From: CAZGZU01 sp964529855
GTDB lineage: Bacteria > Patescibacteriota > Minisyncoccia > Portnoybacterales > UBA2143
Assembly (NCBI GenBank): GCA_964529855.1
Contig: CAZGZU010000031.1
Location: 1-5,295, forward strand
DNA: 5,295 nt
Direction of reading: 5' to 3'
The notes beneath the pieces are model-generated. The model was given only the letters and a program-made list of their open reading frames with translations. It was not told the DNA's origin and made no database searches. The translations under genes were made by a program, and so were the position numbers. Of this stretch, positions 1 to 4,020 are shown one piece after another; positions within the stretch are counted from its first letter, which is position 1, and the number at the start of each line of letters is the position of its first letter.

Positions 1-272
1 AGACAGCCCTCTTGGATAATTGTTTTGCGGCGAGAGGCCTTTTTTATTCTGGGATTGATTAAAATCAGGGCTTTTTGTTCGGGGTCTGGCTTGGCAATAA
101 TCAAGCGTAACGATTGATTAACCTGGGGAGCGGCCAGTCCCAGCCCATCATGAGCTTCCAGGGTCTCCACCATATTCAAAGCCAGCTGCCTGATTTGAGC
201 GTTAATTTGCTTGATTTCTTTGGCTTTTTGCCGTAGAATAGGATTAGATTGTCCTGTTTCAATAGATAGCAT
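1..272 (-). CDS. def: Peptide deformylase, N-terminal part (runs off the left edge)
   Basis: Metal-dependent hydrolase that removes the formyl group from the N-terminal methionine of new proteins in the cytoplasm. Ninety full codons are visible from the ATG at 272. Motif I of the family, GLGLAAPQ, is at residues 43-50. Motif II begins at the window edge as EGC(L), residues 88-90, and C90 is the expected metal-ligand cysteine. The third motif, HExxH, would lie outside the window, so metal binding cannot be fully checked. The N-terminal NPILRQKAKEI segment is also typical. The start is the natural one for the family. No clear SD precedes it, although a TATTAT sequence (285-290, minus strand) could be a -10 box. 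It is divergent from the small membrane-protein genes at 305. Identification is firm; only completeness is unknown. Confidence 0.95.
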   Translation of the reverse strand, partial: MLSIETGQSNPILRQKAKEIKQINAQIRQLALNMVETLEAHDGLGLAAPQVNQSLRLIIAKPDPEQKALILINPRIKKASRRKTIIQEGC

Positions 273-291
273 ATTGTTCTTTTTATAATAG

Positions 292-300
292 AGGAGGTGA
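292..300 (+). promoter_or_regulatory. Near-consensus Shine-Dalgarno for the 34-aa ORF
   Basis: AGGAGGTGA lies 4 bases before the ATG at 305 and matches the anti-SD of 16S rRNA over nine bases. It is the main argument that the very short downstream frame is translated. Most other genes in the window have no SD. A TATAAT at 284-289 sits so close that, if used as a -10 box, the transcript would begin inside the SD, so the true promoter is probably elsewhere. Confidence 0.75.
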
Positions 301-304
301 GATA

Positions 305-409
305 ATGTCAGCTTCAGCTTTGGTCTTGTCAGCTTTGCTTTTTGTATTCGCCATTATTGTGGCGATTTGGGTTAGAAGCTGCGAGCGAAAGCAAAAGAAA
401 AGGGGGTGA
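305..409 (+). CDS. 34-aa single-pass membrane protein, unknown function
   Basis: I do not recognise this protein. It is 34 residues: a short polar start (MSASA), one hydrophobic helix of about residues 6-23 (LVLSALLFVFAIIVAIWV), then a strongly basic tail rich in R and K, which predicts a cytoplasmic C-terminus. Support comes from the near-perfect SD at 292-300 and from coupling to the next gene: its TGA stop (407-409) is the last part of that gene's SD. The pair forms a two-gene unit ending at the terminator at 682-720. It could be a phage-type small membrane protein, a membrane-acting toxin or a stress peptide; nothing in the sequence decides between these. Confidence 0.6.
   Translation: MSASALVLSALLFVFAIIVAIWVRSCERKQKKRG
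401..409 (+). promoter_or_regulatory. Shine-Dalgarno of the 80-aa membrane protein, overlapping the upstream stop
   Basis: AGGGGGTGA ends 4 bases before the ATG at 414 (7 before the alternative ATG at 417). It contains the TGA stop of the 34-aa ORF, so the two frames are probably translationally coupled. It decides the start of the second gene against the more upstream in-frame TTG at 342. Confidence 0.7.
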
Positions 410-413
410 TGAG

Positions 414-656
414 ATGATGATAGGAGTACATGAGATAGCGGTTATTTTGGCCTTTGTCATAATGGCTGTGCCTTATCTGGCTATAGGAATTACTATGGCT
501 ATCAGGAAGATAAAGAGGTATCGGGAGCAACCCAAGCAATTAAAATTTGTTTGTTTACAAGTGCCCTTTCTAATGATTGGTTGGCTGCCTCTGTCCTGTC
601 TGCGTTGGTTGCTTTACTCTTGTGGCGGATGTAGCGATACTTTTGAGCTGGATTGA
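414..656 (+). CDS. About 80-aa two-helix membrane protein, unknown function
   Basis: No family recognised. The chosen start (ATG 414) follows a strong SD. An in-frame TTG at 342 would add 24 residues overlapping the upstream gene and is unlikely. Two hydrophobic stretches are visible: about residues 8-30 (IAVILAFVIMAVPYLAIGIT) and about 48-70 (FVCLQVPFLMIGWLPLSCLRWLL), joined by a basic loop (RKIKRYREQPKQLK). The positive-inside rule puts that loop in the cytoplasm and both termini outside. The C-terminal tail holds a YSCGGC cysteine cluster followed by acidic residues. It is the second gene of the small unit with the 34-aa ORF and is followed by a terminator. A holin-like or other phage/plasmid membrane protein is possible but unsupported by motifs. 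Confidence 0.6.
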   Translation: MMIGVHEIAVILAFVIMAVPYLAIGITMAIRKIKRYREQPKQLKFVCLQVPFLMIGWLPLSCLRWLLYSCGGCSDTFELD

Positions 657-666
657 GAGGTGAGCA

Positions 667-696
667 ATGGAGATTTCAATGGCTTCCGTGGAATAA
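667..696 (+). other. Nine-codon ORF with SD-like sequence, probably vestigial or leader-like
   Basis: A short frame (MEISMASVE) begins 3 bases after AGAGGTGA (656-663), which overlaps the stop of the 80-aa gene in the same way that SD overlaps the stop of the first gene. The frame runs into the 5' arm of the terminator at 682-720. It may be the remnant of a third gene replaced by the terminator, or chance. I would not call it a gene without expression data. Confidence 0.25.
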
Positions 697-720
697 GATT
701 TCGCGGGAGCTTTTATTTTA
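682..720 (+). terminator. Intrinsic terminator of the small membrane-protein unit
   Basis: GCTTCCGTGG (682-691) pairs in RNA with TCGCGGGAGC (701-710) as a 10-bp stem including three G-U pairs, with a 9-base loop. A T-rich tract TTTTATTTTA (711-720) follows. The orientation fits transcription from 305 and stops it just as it meets the convergent gene ending at 713. The reverse strand has no T tract after the stem, so it should act only in the plus direction. Confidence 0.7.
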
Positions 721-1195
721 TCACCCGCCATTCTATATCCGATTCTTTACCGACAAATTCTTTCCATTCATCATCCGAGGCAATAACATACCATTTTTTT
801 CGGCTGGTTGACCAGATCATGGGGTCGTTTCGGAAAAACGGTTTTTTAACTATTTCTTTTGGTTTGAGTCGGTCCAACTCCAGCCATTTTTTGAAAACGG
901 TTTCAATGGCATAGTCCAGATTGCGCGATTTAGCCCATTTAGCCACTTTGGTAATGGCTGATTTGGCGGCCCTCACTGAACCGGCCAATTCCAGGAGCTG
1001 TTTGGCCGGTCGGGTATAGCGGGAGTAAATAATCTTTCTTTTTTTGGCGTTTTCCTTAATTTCGTCCAAGCTTAAACCTTTGGTCTTAAAATAGTGATTA
1101 ACGATTTTCTGGATATTGCTTTCCTGACGCTTTTGTTGAGCGGTCTTTTTTCGGCGCTTGGTTGTTTTTTTGTTTGGTTGTTTTTTCTTTGTCAT
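713..1195 (-). CDS. Hypothetical lysine/arginine-rich protein, start codon inside a repeat
   Basis: No named family recognised. The protein is 160 residues from the ATG at 1195. Residues 1-30 are an extremely basic, disordered-looking tail (KKK, KKTTKRRKK). From about residue 32 a folded helical part follows, containing SAITKVAKWAKSRNLDYA. The C-terminal third is rich in aromatic and acidic residues (FFRNDPMIW, KKWYVIA, EWKEFVG, DIEWRVIK). The regular composition and frame over 480 bases argue for a real, possibly lineage-specific, gene. The basic tail suggests nucleic-acid binding, but this is inference. The ATG, and an alternative in-frame TTG at 1204, both lie within the dispersed repeat at 1191-1219, and no SD is present. 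The original 5' end may therefore have been replaced. Its stop is just beyond the terminator of the convergent unit. Confidence 0.7.
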   Translation of the reverse strand: MTKKKQPNKKTTKRRKKTAQQKRQESNIQKIVNHYFKTKGLSLDEIKENAKKRKIIYSRYTRPAKQLLELAGSVRAAKSAITKVAKWAKSRNLDYAIETVFKKWLELDRLKPKEIVKKPFFRNDPMIWSTSRKKWYVIASDDEWKEFVGKESDIEWRVIK

Positions 1196-1219
1196 TGCGA
1201 GCAAAGCGAAGCAATCCCG
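1191..1219 (+). repeat. Dispersed palindromic repeat, copy 1 (29-bp form)
   Basis: It begins GTCATTGCGAG and ends GCAATCCCG on the plus strand. Its reverse complement matches the copy at 1620-1648 at 28 of 29 bases, so the two are inverted repeats around the GIY-YIG gene. ATTGC and GCAAT inside it can pair as a short stem. From general knowledge, GTCATTGCGAG...GAAGCAATC repeats occur dispersed in many unrelated bacterial genomes. This copy carries the start codon of the gene on its left and lies 4 bases from the stop codon of the GIY-YIG gene. Confidence 0.9.
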
Positions 1220-1223
1220 TAGT

Positions 1224-1505
1224 TTAAAGTATTAAATCTTTAAATTCAGGATTGTCTTCTATAATTAAATCTATTTTCTTTTTTCTTGAACCGGCTTTAA
1301 TTTTCTTCTCGGCCATAATTGCTTCTTCGGGATTGGGAAATATTTCGTAATAGACTAATTTATCAACATTATACTTTTTAGTAAAACCTTTGACTAATTT
1401 ATTTTTATGTTCATACATTCTCCTGTCTAAATCATTGGTTACTCCAGTGTAAAGGACGGTATTTCTTTTATTGGTGGCGACATAGACATAGTATTGTTTT
1501 TCCAT
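1224..1505 (-). CDS. Single-domain GIY-YIG nuclease (YhbQ/UPF0213-like)
   Basis: A 93-residue protein that is a complete stand-alone GIY-YIG domain with no added DNA-binding region. The motif pair appears as YVY (6-8) and YTG (19-21). R28 in the DLDRRMYEHK segment, E66 in EEAIMAEKKIK (the metal-binding glutamate) and N85 in IEDNPEF match the family's catalytic positions. The SRKKKIDLI segment is typical of the COG2827 subgroup. Fold and catalytic set therefore look intact and the product should cut or nick DNA; the natural substrate of this subgroup is poorly known. The gene sits between dispersed repeats, 15 bases from copy 2 upstream and 4 bases from copy 1 downstream. There is no SD; the short leader is A/C-rich. 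Any promoter must lie in or beyond the repeats, or expression is read-through from amrS. Confidence 0.92.
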   Translation of the reverse strand: MEKQYYVYVATNKRNTVLYTGVTNDLDRRMYEHKNKLVKGFTKKYNVDKLVYYEIFPNPEEAIMAEKKIKAGSRKKKIDLIIEDNPEFKDLIL

Positions 1506-1520
1506 GGTTTTTGTTTTTCA

Positions 1521-1559
1521 CGGGATTGCTTCGGTCGCCTTAGGCGACCTCGCAATGAC
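1521..1559 (-). repeat. Dispersed palindromic repeat, copy 2 (39-bp form)
   Basis: It shares its first 13 and last 11 bases with the 29-bp form but has a 15-base core in place of CTTTG. The core forms a perfect hairpin: GGTCGCC (1533-1539), loop TTA, GGCGACC (1543-1549), inside an outer ATTGC/GCAAT stem (1525-1529, 1552-1556). It is inverted relative to copy 1 and lies directly upstream of the GIY-YIG start codon. Confidence 0.9.
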
Positions 1560-1570
1560 TGCCCCTCGCA

Positions 1571-1609
1571 CGGGATTGCTTCGGTCGCCTTAGGCGAGCT
1601 CGCAATGAC
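1571..1609 (-). repeat. Dispersed palindromic repeat, copy 3 (39-bp form)
   Basis: It differs from copy 2 at one base (GGCGAG instead of GGCGAC), which breaks one pair in the inner hairpin. It starts exactly 50 bases after copy 2, separated by 11 unrelated bases, in the same orientation. Confidence 0.9.
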
Positions 1610-1619
1610 AGACCTTCCC

Positions 1620-1648
1620 CGGGATTGCTTCGCTTTGCTCGCAACGAC
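1620..1648 (-). repeat. Dispersed palindromic repeat, copy 4 (29-bp form)
   Basis: It is the inverted partner of copy 1, differing only in CAACGAC for CAATGAC. It starts 49 bases after copy 3 and ends 6 bases before the stop codon of the apparently shortened amrS gene. Confidence 0.9.
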
Positions 1649-1654
1649 CCAAAA

Positions 1655-2533
1655 TTAAATATTGCCTTTATAGACGTTCTTAAGGCCGGTTTTTTTGCCA
1701 ATCTGATAAGCGGCTTCCAGTGATTCCAGAGGAGTGATTGGTAAATGCTGCAGTTTCCAGGATATTTCCGGGAAAAAGCGGGAAATGTGCCAGGGCGTTT
1801 CTTCGCCCAAGTCTTTTTTGATAAATTGGGCAATTTTTTTCAGCATTTTTTCCTGGTCAGTCAGGCCCGGTATAATCAAAGTAGTTATTTCCAGCCAAAT
1901 ATTTTTCTTTTTCATTTGTTTGAGGTTTTCCAAAACCGGCTTTAGCTGGCCGCCACAGTTTTTTTGATAAAAACTTGGGTCAAATGATTTTAAATCCACG
2001 TTGGTTGCTTCAAGATAAGGAGTGATTAAGTCCAGGGTTTGCCGGCTCATAAATCCATTGGTCACCCAGATATTTTTTAGTCCTTTATGTCTGGCTAATT
2101 TCATTGTTTCCAGAGCATATTCCAGGAAAATCGTCGGTTCAGTGTAGGTATAGGCAATGCTGGGACACTGGTTATCCAGGGCCTTTTGGACAATTTGTTC
2201 AGGCGGGATTTCCTGGCCAGTAATCGGTTTGTCGGGTTTGGGCGCTTGAGAAATGTTCCAGTTCTGGCAGGTCCCGCAGCTAAAATTGCAGCCGACCGTG
2301 GCAATGGAATAGGTTAAAGTGCCGGGCAGGAAATGATAAAGCGGTTTTTTCTCAATCGGGTCAACATGGGCGGCAATAATTTTCCCGTAATTTAATGAAT
2401 AAAGTTTGCCTTGCTGATTTTCCCTGACCCCGCAGAGACCGCGCTTTTGAGGGGCAATCAAACAGAAATGAGAACAGGTCTGACAACGAACTTTCTGGTC
2501 AGCTAATTTTTGATAAAGAAGCGCCTCTTTCAT
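1655..2533 (-). CDS. amrS: AmrS-type radical SAM enzyme, apparently C-terminally truncated
   Basis: Radical SAM protein of the AmmeMemoRadiSam type (COG1180, PflA-like). Family members use a 4Fe-4S cluster and S-adenosylmethionine; their exact substrate is not settled. The cluster motif CxxxCxxC is C82, C86, C89 (CNFSCGTC). An N-terminal cysteine set C17, C20, C24, C34 (RCQTCSHFC...GLCGVR) is also typical, as are YTYTEPTIF, VTNGF, NVDLKSFDP and TPWHISRFFP. The usual partners AMMECR1 and Memo are not in the window. The protein is 292 residues and ends at GLKNVYKGNI, where, from my knowledge of the family, about 40 more residues with further cysteines (an ENTyCPxCG-type segment) normally follow. 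Its stop is 6 bases from repeat copy 4, suggesting that the repeat removed the 3' end. The core fold is intact, so activity may persist. The start (ATG 2533) directly follows a -10 box. Confidence 0.88.
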   Translation of the reverse strand: MKEALLYQKLADQKVRCQTCSHFCLIAPQKRGLCGVRENQQGKLYSLNYGKIIAAHVDPIEKKPLYHFLPGTLTYSIATVGCNFSCGTCQNWNISQAPKPDKPITGQEIPPEQIVQKALDNQCPSIAYTYTEPTIFLEYALETMKLARHKGLKNIWVTNGFMSRQTLDLITPYLEATNVDLKSFDPSFYQKNCGGQLKPVLENLKQMKKKNIWLEITTLIIPGLTDQEKMLKKIAQFIKKDLGEETPWHISRFFPEISWKLQHLPITPLESLEAAYQIGKKTGLKNVYKGNI

Positions 2534-2536
2534 TAC

Positions 2537-2565
2537 TTTTCATTATACTCTTGCTTTGTTATACT
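2537..2565 (+). promoter_or_regulatory. Promoter of thpR, leaderless arrangement
   Basis: TTTTCA (2537-2542, 4 of 6 to the -35 consensus), a 17-base spacer, and TATACT (2560-2565, 5 of 6 to the -10 consensus). The ATG at 2575 is 9 bases after the -10 box, so the transcript would start within a few bases of the start codon. It overlaps the divergent amrS promoter, so the two probably compete or are co-regulated. Confidence 0.5.
2542..2547 (-). promoter_or_regulatory. -10 box of amrS, leaderless arrangement
   Basis: A perfect TATAAT on the minus strand ends 8 bases before the ATG at 2533, so transcription would begin at or next to the start codon. A weak -35 (TTGCAG) lies 16 bases upstream of it. 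No SD is present, consistent with leaderless translation. Confidence 0.55.
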
Positions 2566-2574
2566 GCAATATAG

Positions 2575-3141
2575 ATGAAAAAACGGCGCATTTTTTTAGC
2601 CATCAATCTGCCAGAGCAAATTAAGAAAAAATTACTGGCCTTTCAAAGAGAATGGGCTGATTTGCCGGTTCGCTGGACCAGGGAAGTCAATTTGCATCTT
2701 ACTATGGTTTTTATCGGTTATGTAACTGACGAGGAAATGCTGGAAATTTGCCGCTTGACCAAAGAAGTTGCTCAAAAACATCAATCTTTTGAGATTAAAT
2801 TCAACCGCATTTGTCTGGGGCCGCCTAACAGGCCGGCCCGGATGATTTGGCTGGAAGGAGAAGAGAATTTTGCTTTGGGGCAGTTAAAAAATGATTTGGA
2901 AGAAAGATTGCTTAATTCAGCTAATAGCGGTTTTAATCATCGGGAAAACAGGGCTTTCCGACCTCATCTTACCCTGGCCAGAATAAGACAGATGGAATGG
3001 AGACAACTGCCTGACAAGCCCAGGATAGACAAGGAGATTTCTCTGGTTTTTCCGGTTGATTCAATAGAAGTAATGGAAAGTCATCTTTCCAGAAAAGGAG
3101 CAGAATACGCTGTCCTGGAGTCAGTAGAATTAGCCGAATAA
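2575..3141 (+). CDS. thpR: RNA 2',3'-cyclic phosphodiesterase (ThpR/LigT family)
   Basis: A 188-residue 2H-phosphoesterase, the normal length for the family. It opens 2',3'-cyclic phosphate ends of RNA and in vitro can join tRNA halves (the historical LigT activity). Both catalytic HxTx motifs are present: HLTM (H41, T43) and HLTL (H131, T133), the latter in FRPHLTLARI. The start RRIFLAINLP is the usual first strand, and FIGYV and GPPNRPARMIWL fit the family. The start at 2575 is the first codon after its promoter, with no SD. It is divergent from amrS and followed after one base by a strong palindrome and then a glycosyltransferase, with which it is probably co-transcribed although the functions are unrelated. 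Identification is secure; the physiological substrate is unknown, as for most bacterial members. Confidence 0.95.
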   Translation: MKKRRIFLAINLPEQIKKKLLAFQREWADLPVRWTREVNLHLTMVFIGYVTDEEMLEICRLTKEVAQKHQSFEIKFNRICLGPPNRPARMIWLEGEENFALGQLKNDLEERLLNSANSGFNHRENRAFRPHLTLARIRQMEWRQLPDKPRIDKEISLVFPVDSIEVMESHLSRKGAEYAVLESVELAE

Positions 3142-3142
3142 C

Positions 3143-3171
3143 TAATGTGGGACATTCGGTGTCCCACATTA
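3143..3171. repeat. Perfect 12-bp-stem palindrome between thpR and the glycosyltransferase gene
   Basis: TAATGTGGGACA (3143-3154), loop TTCGG, TGTCCCACATTA (3160-3171). The stem is perfect and starts one base after the thpR stop. No T tract follows on the plus strand, so it is not a standard terminator. It could be a dispersed palindromic repeat, an RNA processing or stability hairpin, or an operator for a dimeric protein. Only one copy is present in this window. Confidence 0.85.
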
Positions 3172-3189
3172 TACAGCCGGCAATACAGC

Positions 3190-3879
3190 ATGGAGATTTT
3201 AGGGGTTAGAATAGATAATTTAAATATGGAGGAAGTTCTCCGAAAAGTAGAGGGCTTTTTAGAAGACGGGCAGCAGCATTATCTGGTGACCCCTAATCCG
3301 GAGTTTTTGGTCAGGGCGCAAGAGGACAGGCAATTTCAAGAGATTCTTAATCAGGCGGATTTAGCAATACCTGACGGCATAGGGTTGCTTTTTGCCTCGC
3401 GTTTTTTGGGCCAGCCGATTAAAGAACGCGTTACCGGAACGGATTTAATGGAAAAAATTTGTCAGCAGGCCGTCCAGAAAAAATGGTCGGTTTTTTTAAT
3501 GGGGGCAAAGCCGCAGGGAGTGGCTGAAAAGGCGGCCCTTAATTTGCGAAAGAAATATTCAGGCCTGCGGATTGAAGCGGGCTTTGAAGAGGTAATCGGT
3601 CAGCCGGACATTCTTTTCGTGGCTTTGGGCGCGCCCAAGCAGGAAAAGTGGATTGTCCGGAATTTAAACAAGATGCCGGGGGTTAAGTTAGCTGTCGGAG
3701 TAGGCGGCGCTTTTGATTTCATGGCTGGTCAGGTCAGGCGGGCGCCCGGTTTTTTGCAACAAATGGGCTTAGAATGGTTCTGGCGGATGGTTCTTCAACC
3801 CTGGCGAGGCAGGCGCATTTTCAGGGCAGTGGTTAAATTTCCCTGGCTGGTGGTTAAAGAGAAACTTATCCACAACTGA
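3190..3879 (+). CDS. WecG/TagA/CpsF family glycosyltransferase
   Basis: GT26 family enzyme. Relatives transfer N-acetylmannosaminuronic acid (WecG) or N-acetylmannosamine (TagA) to undecaprenyl-diphosphate-GlcNAc on the cytoplasmic face of the membrane, in enterobacterial common antigen or wall teichoic acid synthesis; the sugar used here cannot be told from sequence. The 229 residues match the family. T34 and N36 (TPNPEF) and D62 (IPDGIG) are the substrate-site and catalytic positions. RVTGTDL (80-86), FLMGAKP, ALGAPKQEKW (145-154) and GVGGAFDFMAG (170-180) follow. The arginine-rich, amphipathic C-terminus (WRGRRIFRAVVKFPWLVV) is the membrane-docking appendage type. The ATG at 3190 was chosen because the conserved ILGVRIDNL start follows directly; the in-frame ATG at 3145 lies inside the palindrome and would add 15 atypical residues. 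No SD is visible. Confidence 0.92.
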   Translation: MEILGVRIDNLNMEEVLRKVEGFLEDGQQHYLVTPNPEFLVRAQEDRQFQEILNQADLAIPDGIGLLFASRFLGQPIKERVTGTDLMEKICQQAVQKKWSVFLMGAKPQGVAEKAALNLRKKYSGLRIEAGFEEVIGQPDILFVALGAPKQEKWIVRNLNKMPGVKLAVGVGGAFDFMAGQVRRAPGFLQQMGLEWFWRMVLQPWRGRRIFRAVVKFPWLVVKEKLIHN

Positions 3880-3906
3880 TTATTTTTGTTTTACCAGAGA
3901 TTGTTG

Positions 3907-3912
3907 TATAAT
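3907..3912 (+). promoter_or_regulatory. -10 box upstream of the 74-aa membrane protein
   Basis: A perfect TATAAT lies 28 bases after the glycosyltransferase stop. The -35 region is poor (T-rich, TTGTTT at 3886-3891 with only a 15-base spacer). If used, transcription would begin near 3919 and give a leader of about 100 bases before the ATG at 4021. Confidence 0.5.
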
Positions 3913-3920
3913 GAGAAAAG

Positions 3921-4000
3921 AGGTTTTGGAAACCTATCGGCAGTTAAATAACTAAAAGAAAGGAGCCTGGCCCATCAAAGTTTTTATCAATTAAAAACTT
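3921..4000 (+). promoter_or_regulatory. Hairpin-rich 5' leader of the 74-aa gene
   Basis: Three short inverted repeats occur in sequence: AGGTTT/AAACCT (3921-3926, 3930-3935; perfect), AGTT/AACT (3942-3945, 3950-3953), and AAGTTTTT/AAAAACTT (3978-3985, 3993-4000; perfect 8 bp). GCCT (3965-3968) can also pair with AGGC (4001-4004) around the last one. An SD-like AAAGGAG (3959-3965) lies far from any start codon. No known riboswitch is recognised. Confidence 0.35.
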
Positions 4001-4020
4001 AGGCGGGTTGGTAAAAAGCT

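Larger units (their letters stand above)
1191..1648. mobile_element. Candidate repeat-bracketed GIY-YIG nuclease cassette
   Basis: The segment is bounded by 29-bp inverted repeats (1191-1219 and 1620-1648; one mismatch). It holds a single complete GIY-YIG nuclease gene and two further 39-bp repeats. A smaller unit, 1191-1559, is also bounded by inverted ends (GTCATTGCGAG outside left, CTCGCAATGAC outside right). Almost nothing in it is neither gene nor repeat. No clear target-site duplication is visible at either pair of ends, and no transposase is encoded. Calling it mobile is inference from architecture and from the apparent damage to both neighbouring genes; it could also be a gene caught between independently spreading repeats. 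Confidence 0.5.

Noticed and set aside
342..413. TTG start at 342 for the 80-aa membrane protein
   Set aside because: It overlaps the 34-aa gene in another frame and lacks an SD, whereas the ATG at 414 has a strong one.
660..914. Plus-strand frame starting GTG at 660
   Set aside because: It is antisense to the 713-1195 gene, passes through the terminator, and has composition unlike a real protein.
1521..1648. Three regularly spaced repeats resembling a CRISPR array
   Set aside because: The spacers are only 10-11 bases, the repeats vary in length (39, 39, 29), an inverted copy lies elsewhere, and no cas genes are present. It is a dispersed palindromic repeat cluster.
1540..1833. Minus-strand frame of 97 codons over the repeats and the end of amrS
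   Set aside because: It reads through repeat copies 3 and 4 (and the start of copy 2) and the amrS 3' end in another frame; the resulting RAKRSNPG-type residues are a by-product of the repeat, not a protein family.
2969..3169. Minus-strand frame antisense to thpR reaching into the palindrome
   Set aside because: It lies opposite a confident gene and has no recognisable protein features.
3143..3171. Palindrome after thpR as an intrinsic terminator
   Set aside because: No T tract follows on the plus strand, and no minus-strand gene ends here.
3145..3189. Upstream start at 3145 for the glycosyltransferase
   Set aside because: The ATG is within the palindrome stem and the added 15 residues are unlike the family, which starts near ILGVRIDNL.
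305..3879. Alternative genetic code with TGA as glycine
   Set aside because: TGA ends the 34-aa, 80-aa and glycosyltransferase frames at sensible points, and no conserved domain needs TGA read-through.
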